A DNA stretch of 64,000 bases from Euphorbia lathyris (lineage: Eukaryota > Streptophyta > Magnoliopsida > Malpighiales > Euphorbiaceae), in the NCBI RefSeq assembly GCF_963576675.1, contig NC_088912.1, positions 56,444,395 through 56,508,394 on the forward strand, read 5' to 3'. The position numbers and the translations under genes were made by a program. Positions within the stretch are counted from its first letter, which is position 1; each line of letters starts with the position of its first letter. This document shows positions 1-11,984 of this stretch, one piece after another. The notes under the pieces are model-generated. The model was not told the origin of the DNA and did not search any database. It worked only from the letters and a program-made list of their open reading frames with translations.

Positions 1-83
1 TAAAATATCTGACTTTTTATCAAAACACCTCCAAATAATAGCTTTATCCACCCAAACTACAGTCCTAAAATGTCTATAACCTG

Positions 84-95
84 TCTCTGATACCA
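84..95 (-). other. Primer-binding site (initiator Met tRNA type)
   Basis: On the minus strand this reads TGGTATCAGAGA, close to the TGGTATCAGAGC primer site common to plant LTR retrotransposons. It lies four bases from an LTR terminus on its right, so the body of this minus-strand element lies to the left, outside the window. Positions 1-83 would be its untranslated leader; I see no coding signal there. Confidence 0.75.
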
Positions 96-99
96 CCTT

Positions 100-1430
100 T
101 GTCACGACCCAACCCAGGCCATGACCGGCGCATAAATTAAATTACTTTAATCTATGCTAGCCTTAATTCTGAACTAATAGAAATTCCAAAATTTACTAAC
201 AGAATATCAAACTCGTCTCAATTACATGTATAAACCTTAAAAGAATCAAATGTGCAAGTCTAAACCTCAATAATCAAAATTCTCCAAAGATAATATAAAG
301 CTAATTTATTAGGCAATCTCCTTCAACATCATTCCAAGGGTTACCTCACGAACAGGGACCTTAATCTGAAAAAGAAAGATTCAACGTGGTATGAGATTTT
401 CGTCTATACGAGCGAAAACCTCAGTGAGTAGTAGCTACAGCACACAACAGAAAGGGAACAGGCAGGCAAGCTGATACTTTTAAATCATGACGAATATAGT
501 TCAAAATATAGTATTTCAAAATCAGTTAAACTAAATGGGCAATATAAGATAATCAATTTCAAAATGCTGACAATCAATTGTCAAACATAACACTGAAACC
601 TTTCAAAATATCAAATATTAGTATAATCAGGAAATAAGACAAAAGCTTTAAAACACATGGTACAGTGTAACAGAGTGGTGATACTGCACACCACCAGGGC
701 CAGATAAATAGTAAGCGCTACCAATAACAGATACAGATAACAGATAATTGCCTTCACCGATCTTATGCATGATTCTAATGCTGACACAACTGACGACAAA
801 CTGACAACTGACAACCTGACTCAAAGACAGATGCAAAATCCTAATGTTATGAAGATCGGTGAGAGACCAGATAACAGATTTAGATATACTGAGCACTTAT
901 ACCAGTTTGAAAACATGTAATATACATATATAAATCAGAAAATCATAACTGATTGAACAATTTATCAGATTTCTAAAATAAAAGTAATAACTGCGATCAA
1001 TCACGTATCAGAAAATACAGATCATATCAAATCAAATTTTAATAATTTCAGAGTAACTGATAATAAAACAAATCAAATATAAAGGGCCTGTTCCCAGAAT
1101 ATACGCTCTAATACTAAGGATATTTAGTAAACAGAAGGTTCAAAATCTACGCTTTTATAAACGAAACATATAATCAAATGTCAATTTTTGGATAAACAGT
1201 TTAAAGTCTGATATTTCAATTAAACAGTGCCGTGTACTATAATTACCACTCACCTGAAATTCCGAATAAAAGCTAGTTAATAATCATCTTGTAAATATAC
1301 CAAAATTTCAATTAAACATATAATCAAATGTCAATTTTTGGATAAACAGTTTAAACTCTTAGTTAATAATCATCTTGTCAATATACCAAAATTTCTTTTG
1401 TTGCATCGTTCCACGAAGCAGAGCAGAGAG
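100..1430 (-). mobile_element. 5' LTR of a minus-strand LTR retrotransposon, probably Ty3 type
   Basis: The LTR terminus is read from TGTCACGACCC at position 100, the reverse complement of the GGGTCGTGACA end common in plant Ty3 LTRs, directly beside the primer-binding site. The far boundary near 1430 is a guess because the other terminus was not recognised. The segment has no convincing ORF. A direct duplication with a 150-bp period lies inside it: the string TAATCAAATG with the same following bases occurs at 1171 and at 1321. Orientation and the near boundary are solid; family and length are inferred. Confidence 0.5.
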
Positions 1431-1862
1431 GCCACGATTTCTTCTTTTCGTTTTTTCCAAAGAAGAATGTAACAATAAAATTGTACTTATCTTTTAAATG
1501 GTTGGCTAAGGTTAGCCTACTTAAAAAAAAGAAAGATAATAGCTTAAATTTAAATTTAGGAGAAAGGTAGAATTCAAGGTAAAAACAAAATCTTATTTTT
1601 CCTATTTAAATATATATGTATATATCTTGTACAAGTAATACGAAACATTAAGTAGAAAAAATAATTCAAAATCCATGTAAAGTAATCCAAAAATTAAGTA
1701 AAGCAAACAATTCAAAAGTCCAAGTCTTAAGGTGGTTGTAATTACTTAAAAATAATAAACATATGATATATCCAAATAACTCTAATCACCTCAATTTACT
1801 ACATAATTAATTACAATTGTGGACATCATATCTTTTAACTTAAAAGAAAAGGAAATATATAT
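1431..1862. other. AT-rich noncoding spacer
   Basis: I see no coding region, recognisable LTR terminus or structured repeat here. It may be the remaining end of the LTR to its left or the 3' part of the Athila-like remnant to its right. Confidence 0.4.
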
Positions 1863-2499
1863 TTACAAAATCAGGATATTACAATCTGAACATTCCTCTA
1901 GGACTTCTTCATGTTGAGGTTCAATCGAGTTATATGCTTCACTCGAAAAATCTGAATATGGTTCATCAGTTGACATAATTGCAATCATATCTTCTAAAGT
2001 TTGCATTATATTTCTCTGAGAAATAGCAATATTTTTTGTAAAAGTCTCGAATGAAGAAGATTTATTATTTATCTGCTCAACAATTTTGATTATTTCATTC
2101 CATTGTGGATCCTCCTCATGCTCAAAATTTGGTGATAAGGTTTGAGAATCTTGATGACACATAACCATTCTCCCAATATGGGGAAAACGTGCTTGAAATT
2201 TCTTCTCTAGGCAGCTCATATTGATCATCCATATATCAAGAATTAGTATAAAGATTTGAATTTTGATATTGACAATCCACTTCAAAATGTAAACCCCCGC
2301 AATGTATACATGCCGAATCGCGAAGAGAGACATCTGGAAAGTTATCCTTCATAAACATCAAAAATTTATCCTCATTGGCTTGAGCTTGCATCTCTAAGTG
2401 GTTGTTGAATGTTGGAGCATTCAACCACCATGGATAACTATTTTGGTCCATCACCTTGCAAAATAAACATATAAAAGAAAAAAAAGTAAAAAGGAACAA
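1863..2499 (-). pseudogene. Athila-like Ty3 gag remnant
   Basis: Two overlapping minus-strand reading frames (2499-2236 and 2333-1863) form a broken gag-like sequence. The first begins MDQNSYPWW and carries a short zinc-knuckle pattern CIHC-GGL-H-FEVD-C (CX2CX3HX4C). That spacing is the one I remember from Athila/Tat gag proteins rather than the usual CX2CX4HX4C. The second frame has a helical, acidic stretch (SQRNIMQTLEDMIAI). The Asp-tRNA primer site and LTR end lie about 60 bases upstream on the same strand, which fits a gag position. The gene is far shorter than a full Athila gag and frameshifted, so it is a relic. The lineage is inferred from the knuckle and the primer site together. Confidence 0.55.
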
Positions 2500-2560
2500 A
2501 ATATTAAAAAAAGCTTAAATTAATAGAACTTCAACTAAATCAAAAGTATAAAACAAACAA

Positions 2561-2578
2561 TCCCCGGCAACGGCGCCA
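2561..2578 (-). other. Primer-binding site (Asp tRNA, Athila/Tat type)
   Basis: On the minus strand this reads TGGCGCCGTTGCCGGGGA, the Asp-tRNA primer site characteristic of Athila/Tat Ty3 elements. It lies six bases from an LTR terminus at 2585. It fixes the orientation of the gag remnant to its left. Confidence 0.88.
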
Positions 2579-2584
2579 AAAACT

Positions 2585-2746
2585 TGATGGACGAAATGTG
2601 TATCGTGCAAAACTAAAGGCAAGTGCACCTTATCATGATCAAGTAATAAATAGTAAGTAAAGTATCATTCCCACGAGGATTGTGTTTATATCTATTGATT
2701 TGTGTGAATTTCTATTATCTAAGCAACCAAAACTTGAATTGTTTTA
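2585..2746 (-). mobile_element. Partial Athila-like 5' LTR
   Basis: Starts with TGATGGACG next to the Asp-tRNA primer site and includes the stretch around 2610-2690 (ending CCCACGAGGATTGTG) that I recognise from Athila-type LTR U5 regions. It runs into an inverted repeat at 2747. The rest of the LTR is missing or rearranged. Confidence 0.6.
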
Positions 2747-2902
2747 GATATGATTGTGCCTTAATGCCTATAAACCTGACAAAGATAGGATTATAGATAG
2801 ATAAGAACCTGACCACGAAATTACCTATGCTGAACCTGTGTGAACCTGACCTCGCTAGAGACCACTAGGAGTGTGGCTTCGTGGCTGGGCTACGGCTTTA
2901 GG
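2747..2902 (+). repeat. Left arm of a ~155-bp inverted repeat
   Basis: This segment, rich in ACCTGAC motifs, matches the reverse complement of 4303-4454 nearly throughout, with only scattered differences. The arms enclose a copia RT/RNase H fragment, its LTR start and a second LTR-like stretch. Confidence 0.8.
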
Positions 2903-2907
2903 GTCAA

Positions 2908-3636
2908 GTTAAATAATCATCAATGTCCCAAAAGGGAAGATGATATGAAACGTATGGCAATAGTTCCCTACTCCAGTGCGATTGGTTCGATTATGTATGC
3001 TATGCTCTTCAACAGGCCAGATGTAGCGTTTGCATTAAGCATGAAAAGTTACTATTTGGGAAATCCTGGAAATGATCAATGGATTTTTTACAAGAACATT
3101 CTTAACTACTTAAGAAGGACTAAAGACATGTTCCTCGTGTTTGGAGGTGGAGAACTGGAAATAGAAGGATTTTTAGATGCTAGTAATCTAACAGACGAGA
3201 ATGATTTCAGATCCCAATGTTTATTCTGAATGGGGGCACAGTCAGTTGGAAGAGTTCTAAATAGGGAAGCGTTGCCTTCTCTATGACTGAGTCAGAATAC
3301 ATCGCAGCTGAAGAAGCGGGAAAGGAGGCAATTTGGACTAAGAAGTTCGTGAGCGAACTAGGAGTGGTGCCTGACATTGTGAATCACATTACTTTGTACT
3401 ATGATAACAATAGAGTCATTGCATAAGCAAAGGAACCACATTCTCATAATGCACCCCAACACTATCTGAAGCGACATCATCTTATCAAAGAGATTATAAG
3501 TAGAGGAGATGTGAGAATAGAAAGAGTGCCTACAAAGGACAATAATACAGATCCATTGACGAAGGCCTTAACCCAAAGAGTTCATGATTGTTATTTGTAT
3601 TCTTCTGAGATTAGTTTTAGAAATAATTGGCTTTAG
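2908..3636 (+). pseudogene. Ty1/copia RT C-terminus and RNase H fragment
   Basis: The plus-strand frame beginning near 2908 encodes the end of a copia reverse transcriptase, including SAIGSIMYAM and the NRPDVAFAL block that precedes RNase H. After a break near 3230 the next frame gives the RNase H block MTESEYIAAEEAGKEAIW, then YYDNN (acidic motif), and the C-terminal LTKAL motif. There is at least one frameshift and one stop, in the HYLKRHH region at about 3424. The upstream polyprotein is missing. The fragment runs directly into a PPT-like purine stretch and an LTR start at 3647, so it is a truncated 3' half of a copia element unrelated to the SIRE-like elements further right. Confidence 0.82.
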
Positions 3637-3646
3637 TCTAAGTGGA

Positions 3647-3812
3647 AAATGTTGGGGTTTATGTCCTATAAGACAATTGTTTTAGAATATAAACTATTTG
3701 TAAATGAATTATTTTTTTTATCATTTGTTTAATGGGATATAATATGTTTAACTATATAAAGGCATTGATCTTTAAGGATGAAGTCATGGTTATTGATTTC
3801 TCGAAGGAATGG
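3647..3812 (+). mobile_element. 5' portion of a copia 3' LTR
   Basis: Begins TGTTGGGGTTTATG directly after the purine stretch AAGTGGAAAA, the normal PPT-LTR arrangement, downstream of the RNase H fragment. It breaks off around 3810 where different sequence starts, so only about 165 bases are kept. Confidence 0.6.
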
Positions 3813-4302
3813 TTCTTCCTATTTAGTCATACCTAACCACTGATGCTCGTAAAATATATAGCAGTTAATAGGACAAGTGTATTCTATCGCAACAAGTAAT
3901 ATTGTGCTAAGCACGAGATCAAACCACAAAGACTATTTGTTATAATTAGTAAATCTACCTAGGCTGGTCTAACTATTTAGAGGGTTAAATAAAGATTTGG
4001 GTTTTCGATAATTAACTAAATGAATTAAAGGCGATAACATAACAAAATAAAGCGAACAATTAATAGGGCAGAATGTGAATTAACGGATGACACAATATAG
4101 GATGAGGAATCCTTTAATTAAATCCTATGTATGGGTTCAGGGAGTTCGGATTTATGTTTTACCAGTGATTGACGATAATTACCCTAATAAGAAAGAAAAA
4201 TATGTACAAGATTTATCTAACCTATTCACATGCATTCGGGTGACGGCTTGATTAGGCATATACCCTAGGTCATGCAAAGCATTAGGTTCTTTGGCAACTA
4301 AG
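3813..4302. mobile_element. LTR-like remnant, unassigned
   Basis: No ORF of note. The stretch around 3870-3960 (tract ending CAACAAGTAATATTG and a CTAAGCACGAG motif) resembles the U5 part of Ty3-type plant LTRs and reads opposite to the 2585 LTR. It is probably an oppositely oriented Athila-type LTR piece; boundaries are uncertain. Confidence 0.35.
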
Positions 4303-4454
4303 GCTAAAGCCGTAGCCTAGCCACGAAGCCGCACTCCTAGTGGTCTCTAGCGAGGTCAGGTTCACACAGGTTCAGCATAGATAATTCCGTGGTCAGGTTC
4401 TTCTCTATCTATAATCCTATCTTTGTCAGGTTTATAGGCATTAGGCACAATCAT
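4303..4454 (-). repeat. Right arm of the ~155-bp inverted repeat
   Basis: Reverse complement of 2747-2902 with few differences. It marks either two oppositely oriented LTR copies or an inversion around the copia fragment. Confidence 0.8.
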
Positions 4455-4469
4455 CTATTTAGTTGTACC

Positions 4470-6480
4470 ATAGCAACACTTTTGAGTTTCTTCTTATTCG
4501 TGAGCAGATCCTTAATAAATTCAGTACATTGGCATCTCTAAAAGGGCTTCAATAAAAAGGTACATTGATATGCAATCGAGTTAATTGCTCTAGGAAATTT
4601 CTGTGCCCTTTCTTTAAATTTTGCTACTTGAGCCTGTCTGGATATGGGACTCTAGGTTCATACACGGGAACACGTTTTCCTTCGTCAGCCAGTTGTTTGT
4701 CCTTGCCCCGACTAGAACTGGTAGTGGGAATAGCTTTACCTCCTCCTAAGCTTTGTTCGATACTTGGTTCTGCAACATGAGAAATTTATCCTTAATTGAA
4801 CTTGGAACTTCCTTACCTCCCCTTAACATGATTGCATTGACTTTTCTTCCTTAGAGTTTGTGACGGTGTTGCTTGGTAAGGCTTCTTTCTCTTTTAATAC
4901 AATGATGTTGGCAAACTGTTGCATTTGTGTTTCCGGATTCTTGATAGAGGTCTGGGTTTGCTTCATGAATTGCATCATCATTGATTCTAAATCTGGTTTC
5001 CCTTCATGTTGTTGAGCAGGTGGTTTATGGAATGCTTATGCGAAGCTGGATGGATATTGCTATTGGAATGGTTGTCTTTGGTGATTATACTAAAAGGGTT
5101 GTTGCACAGTTGGTTGCCTATTTTCATTCAACGAAAAGTTCGGATGATTCATCCTCCCTGGGTTGTATGTATTTGAATATAGATAGGGTGGTTGTCGTGC
5201 TATGAAATCACACTTCTCCTTTATTGACGCCCCTTGTTTGATTCTTGGGTAGTCTATGAGTCTGCATCTCGTTTGAGTAGGCTTTCATCCAATTTGTTGT
5301 GGATAAACCAGCAAAGCAAGTAGGGTCTTGCCTAGGTTTTAGATGCAACTAAAGGTCATAGCTATGTAAACATAAGTTTTGCTCCAGCGGAAGGATGGTC
5401 CCATTTGACCCCTTCTTGAGCTAAAATAGAGAAAGTAAGGTTGGTGTGCGGGCTGATTTTACTCAAAGTGAGGACCACTGCAAAAATCACAAGAGTTATT
5501 TAAGGTCATCTCATTGTTCACATGTGCTTTTCTAAATAGCAGAAACATTCATCTTTCCCATTGTCTTAACCAGTTGTTCCATCTGAGCCGACAATTTTTC
5601 TATTGCATATGCACTTGAATCATTTGAAGTTCTTTTTCCATCACTTCATACAGAATGCCAATTATAGCTAGTGTTTACTCTCTCAATCAGTTCATATAAT
5701 GCTTAAGGTTCTAATTCTTCTAGATTTTCGTTAGCTACAAATTTGATCTGGATCTTATAAGCATTGGTAACCCCATTGTAAAAATCCTAAAGTTGCATCC
5801 ACATGGGTATTCTATGGTTGGGAACTCTTCTTAACAACTCTTTGTACCTTTCCCACACTTCTAGTAGGGACTCGTCTTCTTCTTGATAGAGGTGTGACAC
5901 CTCATTTCTCAATTTTATTGCTTGCCTTGGTGGGAAGTATTTCATCAGGAACACTGTGCCCGTTTCTTCCCATGTTGTTATAGAAGCTAGTTGAAGGTTC
6001 GTCAGCTAGTTCTTTGCCTTATCTTTTAGTGAGAGAATAATTTGAGGCGAATAACATCATCACTTTCTTTCCTATTTGTCCTAAAGGTGTTGCAAATCGT
6101 GATGAAATCTTGAATGTGAGCGTTTGGATCCTCATTAGGGCACCCACCAAACTGCACAGCTGTCTGTAGCATTTGGATCATTAATGCCTTCATTTTTTGA
6201 ACAAGTGGTTACCCTCATTTGGCAGAACAATGCATGATGAATGGCCTTATATGGATGGTCGGGAGTAATCCTTCATCCTCAACCGAAGATGCCCATTATC
6301 ATTGTTGTTGTGCCCATCATTGTGTCCATTGTCATCATAAGCTTCCTCATGATTCTCTGGTCGTCTAGGTCCTTACGGTCTACAATTTTCGTTGTCCATT
6401 CTGGCTTGTCTGGCGAGTCTAAATAATATTCTTCAACGTCTATACGTCCTTTCTATTTTAAGATCCACAGGAAGAACCAC
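4470..6480 (-). pseudogene. Ty3 (Athila/Tat-like) gag and gag-PR linker remnant
   Basis: Read on the minus strand from 6480 downward, several interrupted frames carry recognisable blocks of a plant Ty3 gag. Around 5960-5820 is the gag core with KYFPPRQAIKLRNEV, DESLLEVWERYKELLRR and VPNHRIPMW. Around 5480 is a damaged zinc-knuckle-like CDFCSGPH. Around 5210-5110 is YSNTYNPGRMNHPNFS. Around 4690-4570 is VYEPRVPYPDRLK, the block that in these elements lies between gag and protease. The order agrees with a single minus-strand gag gene interrupted by many stops and frameshifts. A degenerate primer site and an LTR follow upstream at about 6590-6616. No plus-strand frame here is meaningful. Confidence 0.72.
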
Positions 6481-6589
6481 ACATGTCCTTCGCATAAACA
6501 ACTACACCGAGATCGAATAAACACTAGACAAAATAGGTGGTTAGGAGGTAGCTAGATAAGCATATATTTCACGGACTTTCTTTTTCAAT

Positions 6590-7560
6590 CCACGATAATG
6601 ACGCTAAAAACTTGGTGTGGTAAATATGGATTCTAGCAAGTGTACTAGGTCAAATGTAGTGATGGTAAATCCAAGTATCGTTTCCACAGGGATTGAGAAG
6701 CAAACTATGTAAAACATTACCTTAACAGCTAGAAAACATTAGGTGAGAGTTTGTGTATATATTGAAATAATGCATATAAAAATAACAACAATTGAAGAGG
6801 TTTTTGAAAGAATTTGATAAAGTTATAGGCCTAACACAAACAAGAACATATAATTGCTTCACACAGCTATTCCAATCATATAAGAATGTTAAGAGTTCAT
6901 GGTTCGGGTCTCCTTCTTCTTAAGTCACTAAAAGTTTGGTCTCTAATACTCTAAAGATACTAAGAGTACAGAACAACCAAGTCTTCTTGCATTATTTGTA
7001 CTCAAGCATTAAGATTTAGAAAGCATTTCATAAATGAAAACCATGATGCATGACTAATCGCATCTCTATCCATAGTGATGCATGCAAATAGGTAGCTTCG
7101 CATCTTGAGAGCACTCTCATGCCATCTCTCATTACTCTAATATAGATTGATCAAGTCTAAGCATTTAAAACCCTATCCACAACCATTCACAATAAACATT
7201 CTTCATTAATTGATAACAAAAGTACTTACAAAAAACAATCAAGGTTGACTAGACCTGCAGAAACGACTACTCACCTCATGAGTGAATAGCCAACTAGCGT
7301 TAAGAACGACTCCCTTAAAGTTGGAGCTTTTACTTCTATATTAACTATGGCGGTCCAAAGATCAGATGCCTCCACCAACCAATAAAATATTCTTTATATA
7401 CTTGCACAAAAATTAACCTAGGTAATAGAGCAAAAGTGCCAAACAAACTGTTCATTACAAAATGAGATTAAATCCTGACCCTAGGATGAAGTACTAATTA
7501 TTAGAAGTCTTCCAAGTGGACGCTAGCTATAATCCATATCTCTTTACTCTTGTGTCACTG
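6590..7560 (-). mobile_element. Degenerate primer site and 5' LTR of the Ty3 remnant
   Basis: The bases at about 6590-6612 resemble a decayed form of the Asp-tRNA primer site plus the AAAAACTTGG spacer that follows it in Athila-type elements. An LTR-like sequence starts at about 6616 (TGTGGTAAAT) and includes a U5-like run TCCACAGGGATTGAG. The far end near 7560 is estimated. It belongs to the minus-strand gag remnant at 4470-6480. Confidence 0.45.
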
Positions 7561-7780
7561 GATCCACATGTAAACCCGGAAACCCATCAAAATATCTGTT
7601 TCTGCCATGAATAGGTTGTTCTGCCCTTCTACGAAGCTGTTCAAGAGGAATCCTTCTCGAACTGTTATTTATGGGTGTTTCTTCCTCGATGGATGACAAC
7701 TTTATCTTTTTAGATGCTTTTCCATGAATGCACTACCTCACAATCTTGTCCATCTTGCTCGCATTAGAGTTCATTAGGAT
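7561..7780. other. Unassigned remnant
   Basis: No open frame longer than a few dozen codons. The minus strand gives short stretches with Arg-rich text (SSRRIPLEQLRRRAEQP) that may be decayed transposon coding sequence. I cannot assign it. Confidence 0.2.
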
Positions 7781-8970
7781 TAGGGACCCGACTTGAGATA
7801 ACAAGATGGATGGATTTATCTAGTGCCACATGTTTTGTCTCAAATAGTATTAGTAGGTATAAGTAATTCTCAAACTCAAATAAACATTAATTAATGATTC
7901 TGGATATGCTTTGACTCTGTTCAAATACGATCCATAATAGGAGGGTTCCTGGGGTGTACGTGAGTAGATGTTTGGTATCACATAAAGTAATTGTAGGATA
8001 GTTAATGTCAAATTGAGCATTCGTCACTCCTGATAGATAGTAGATATATCTATAGCCTCTTATGGAGAATTAACTTGAAATCCTTGCAAGGTGATAAGGT
8101 TAAGAGTGGAAATGAAGATTGCACTTAACCTATCTAATCGGAGTTAATTCTATCTGGACAAGTATAAACGTCTCATTATATGTAACTTGGCATATTCCAT
8201 AGTTACAGATTCGTTTAAAGATATAGTTGATGAATGATCGAATTATACTAGACCTAATACAGTAAGGTAAACATTAGTATCAACCTGGCTTCTTATCGCT
8301 CTAGAGGAATGTTTATGGTTCTATTATTCACAGTCTCATTCTATTATACATTTAGTTGAAATTAATTGTTTGAATTAATTCCAATAACTGCATACAACTA
8401 GTAACGGTAAGAACCTAATGGGTCACACATGAGACTTGGAACTGGAGGACAAAATGATAATTGTAGAGTGGATATTCATGGGGGGTGAAATTTGTAGTAT
8501 GTAGGGTTAAAATTGTTTAATTGATTTATTTAGATAATTATAATTAGATTATAGCTATGGTTAAATTAATTATAAGATAATTTTAATTAGAAGGTTTAAT
8601 GTGATTATATCTCTAATTAAATTATTATCCTAACATAAATAAATAATCTAATTAGAATTAGAATTATTAAGGTTAGAAACTGAACACTATAAATACTCCC
8701 GCCCACATGTAAATTTCGGCCAACAAAAATTCTTCCCGACTAGGTTTAGAAAATTCTTTCCAACTACACTCGACTAATTACCTTTCTCGTATGCTTTTTC
8801 TTTGATCTCGTGTTGATTCCTTTAGAGGCAATCTCTTTGGATTGATATTCATTGGTTGATTACTAATCGTTTTCTCTTGTGTATTTTGTGCTCATGGAAA
8901 GACGGTTGATTTCTACATGGGCACTTCATTTGCAACGGTAGATAATGCTTCAAGAAAGGTACACACGTGT
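7781..8970 (+). mobile_element. Ty1/copia-type LTR remnant with TATA region
   Basis: Noncoding. It contains a TATA-like CTATAAATACTCCC near 8688, followed by a pyrimidine-rich leader and a TTTAGAGGCAATC motif near 8820. I associate that arrangement with the R-U5 part of plant copia LTRs. Neither terminus is certain and no coding body is attached, so it may be a solo or truncated LTR. Confidence 0.4.
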
Positions 8971-9029
8971 AATCCATTTTAATATGAAATAAAGATTAAC
9001 GGATCTTAGGAAAGGGAAATAGATAAAAA

Positions 9030-9520
9030 ATTTATATTTGCGATGCGCCTACGTTTGTCTATTTTCCTTAAAAAAGATCAACATACTCATTCGTGCCGAT
9101 GGCTTAAAGCACTCCATCCCAACCCCTCATGACACAGGGCATATCACTCCTAAGCATCTCAATCATGCCCGCACACTCCCATTCAACGTCAAACTTAATG
9201 AGTTGATCCACCGCCCTTTGCTTAGCTTTAGTCAACTCCCTTTTTCTTTCCACCCACTACGATCTCTAATAGTTGGGTTCCAGTTCACACAGAATGAGAA
9301 ACCACCAGAATAAGGACTATCTGCATCATCCTTAATGGGACAAACCAAAAACCACTTCATCTTGAAGCTTTTAAAGTTATCTTTCTTCTTGAATAAGAAA
9401 GTGGTCTGCTCCCTTTGCATCTCCCAAATGATGAGGTCATCTACAGTCCTCGGTTTGGGCCTTCAAAGATGGTGGAATATATTGGTGTGCCCTAGTTCGG
9501 CATTGGTTCTATTCTTTGTA
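9030..9520 (-). other. Possible decayed transposon gag fragment
   Basis: The minus-strand frame 9420-9232 contains KSFKMKWFLVCPIKDD and FSFCVNWNPT, a pattern faintly like the Trp-rich part of some plant retrotransposon gag-like proteins. It is 62 codons with stops on both sides. I do not recognise it with certainty. Confidence 0.2.
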
Positions 9521-9537
9521 TTGAACATTATGTATAT

Positions 9538-10760
9538 TGTTGGAATACATTGTATAAGTGTCACATGAATAAAGGCATTAATTCATTCTATTTATATCTT
9601 ATGCTATAAAGCTGAATGAAGTATCTATTGATTGTTAATCATTAATCTATCTGAGGTTTGTTCTATTTATGGGAATGAATAAAACAAAGACCTATACATT
9701 CAGTATCTACGCAGTAGTGTTGAACATAAGATTGCAATACTTGTATAGTAAGATATGGATGTAGGTACGTGTCGATGTAGCTCAATACGGGACTAGATCG
9801 ATCCGCTCTAGAAAGATTCATGGTGGACGTGTCATTGATTTTTCTATATGTAGAACTCTATTATCTCCAAACATGATTTCATTATAGTGAACGACGTGGA
9901 ATCTTGTTCACTTTGGTATACGCCTAACAGGTCCGTAATATGTTGGGTGAATCAGCGAACATGTTGTTGCGGATAAGTGAAGTGAAGGAATTACCACTCA
10001 TCTAACAGTGAGCGGATATCATCGGCCACTTGATAAGTGGGACTGAAGAAGTGTATGGTCATACCCTGATAAGTAGTTTTACTTATCTGATTCATCAGTT
10101 CACTTTTGATCAATAAATATAATAAACCATACAGAGAATAACAACCACAATGCCTCTGGTTTATAATATCAATATGCAATTGGTAAGAGATACTGAGTGA
10201 TCATCTACTGGGTTTCATGTCTCCTTGAGACGGTTGAAATAATTCGTATTGGTTTGCTAAAACCCAATTACGGTCATTGAGCTTTAGGCCCATGACTGAT
10301 TGAGGACGGGCCCACAGGATCATCCACACACAATTGTTGGGATGAAACTTATGCAACAAATACATGTTATGTATTTGATCAGAAAAGAATGAGTTAATTA
10401 ATTGTAAATTAATTAACTGTAGGGACTGATTGATTATTTGTTAAATAACAAGTTAATCAATTTAGTATTTAAAAAGATGATTATAGTTAATTAATAAACT
10501 TCCTAATGTAATTAATTAGTCAACATTAATTAAATTCATCAGGTAATTTATTAATGGAACTGATAATTTCAATTAAGTTCTTTCGGGCCTTAATCGTAAT
10601 TGTTAGTTATTCTAATCAACTAATTAATGTCATTTGAATTAAATAAATACTCTTGGTTTTTATTTATAAGAATGAATTAATTAAGGGTTAATTTGCAATT
10701 AACTAAAATTACTAAAACCTAGTTAGGAAAGTATTTAAGGCTTGATTAAAAAGAAGAACA
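9538..10760 (+). mobile_element. Copia-type LTR and leader remnant
   Basis: Starts at TGTTGGAATACATTG, an LTR-like terminus, and contains no coding frame of note. It precedes a copia integrase fragment on the same strand. No primer site is visible between them, so the right boundary is open and several hundred bases of AT-rich sequence (10380-10760) may be flanking or decayed leader. Confidence 0.4.
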
Positions 10761-10774
10761 AAATTAACCTAGTG

Positions 10775-11138
10775 GAGTGCTAGGGTCATTCGACTTACAA
10801 ACTTATGACATATGCGAGTCTTGTTTATGTGGCAAGATGACATAAGCACCATTCAGCAAGACTGCTGAAAGGGCGAAAGAGCTATTGGGGCTAATACATT
10901 TAGATATGTGTGGACCAATGAGTTCAAGTGCTAGAACGAGTTTTTTTATTTCGTTACCTTCACAGATGACTATAGCTGGTACAGTTATGTGTATCTAATG
11001 AAGCACAAGTCTGAAACCGTCCAAAGGTTTAAGGACTTTAAAAACGAAGTTGAGAACCAACTTGGCAAGAAGATAAAGATACCCCGGTCTGATAGAGGGG
11101 GTGAATATCTAAGCCAGGAGTTTGATATATTCTTCAGA
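10775..11138 (+). pseudogene. Ty1/copia integrase fragment
   Basis: Across three frames the plus strand encodes a broken copia integrase. It has the CESCLCGKMT end of the HHCC zinc domain, HLDMCGPM with the first catalytic Asp, FTDDYSWYSYVYLMKHKSE, then RSDRGGEYLSQEF with the second Asp. The sequence stops before the catalytic Glu and is followed at once by the DUF1985-like exon, so the 3' part of pol is missing. Stops and frameshifts show it is not functional. Confidence 0.75.
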
Positions 11139-11707
11139 GGGTGACATTGACTAAGTACTTCAATGGGGTAGATCCCATAACTCACATTGACATTTTTTTA
11201 GTGTTTTCGGACACTGATTGGAGTAAAGTGAATGATGATGAAGCTTTAAGTATGGCAATGTTGTATTTTGTGCATCATTGTCTACTTACAACTAAGAAAT
11301 CACGGTTGGTGAATCTGGATTGGATAGTCCTTGATGATTATCTTATATTATTTGATGCATTCCCATGGTGTGAGGTAACTTGGTCTGAAACGTACAAGAC
11401 GATGTCAAGAGGTATTGTGAAACGAAAGGAAGCAATTACCTCCAAAGAAAAGGGTTTTCTAGCTAAATACCAACTAATTGGATTTGCTCATGTTGTCCAA
11501 GTAAGTATTGCAAATATTGTTGAATATGAATTTAAAAAATTAACGTTCACATTGTTGTTTGTTTACCTTGTATAGGTTAGGCTATTTGTGCTTTGGAAGG
11601 TGTCGGAGACATTCTACGTGAAGAAAACAGACTTTGTTCCACCCCGTGTGGTTAGATGGAAGACTAACAAAGTCCCGACTTTTGATCAAGTGTTTGAGAT
11701 TCTCAAT
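11139..11707 (+). pseudogene. DUF1985-ULP1-like MULE-associated gene, exons 1-2
   Basis: The plus-strand frame encodes DDEALSMAMLYFVHHCLLTT, VNLDWIVLDDYLILFDAFPWCEVTWSET and IGFAHVVQ. That order of motifs is what I know as the plant DUF1985 domain, found upstream of the C48/ULP1 protease domain in genes carried by Mutator-like elements. A 75-bp intron (11501-11575, GTAAGT...TATAG) follows HVVQ. The next exon, starting VRLFVLWKVSETFYVKK, runs to a GTGAGT donor at 11708. Both junctions are phase 0. The N-terminus is missing because the exon abuts a copia integrase fragment. The continuation is at 21489, with the reading frame kept. Confidence 0.68.
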
Positions 11708-11752
11708 GTGAGTATCTCTATGTGATGATGTCAAATTGAGCATATTTAGTTT

Positions 11753-11787
<35 letters not shown>

Positions 11788-11984
11788 GGTTGGTCTTAAT
11801 GGTATCAGTAACCATCCAGACCCCTAAATGCATGCAAAATCTCAACCATTGATTTTGATCCAATGGTGTGATCATTTAATGTAATTAATATCATAATAAA
11901 TTACTTACCTTGTAAATTGTATTTTTCTCTCTCTTTGTAATTACTCCTTCTTCTTCATTAGTATTCATCTCCAAACAGATTAAT

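Noticed and set aside
611..896. Two minus-strand ORFs inside the leftmost LTR
   Set aside because: Short and hydrophobic by base composition, inside an LTR, no motif.
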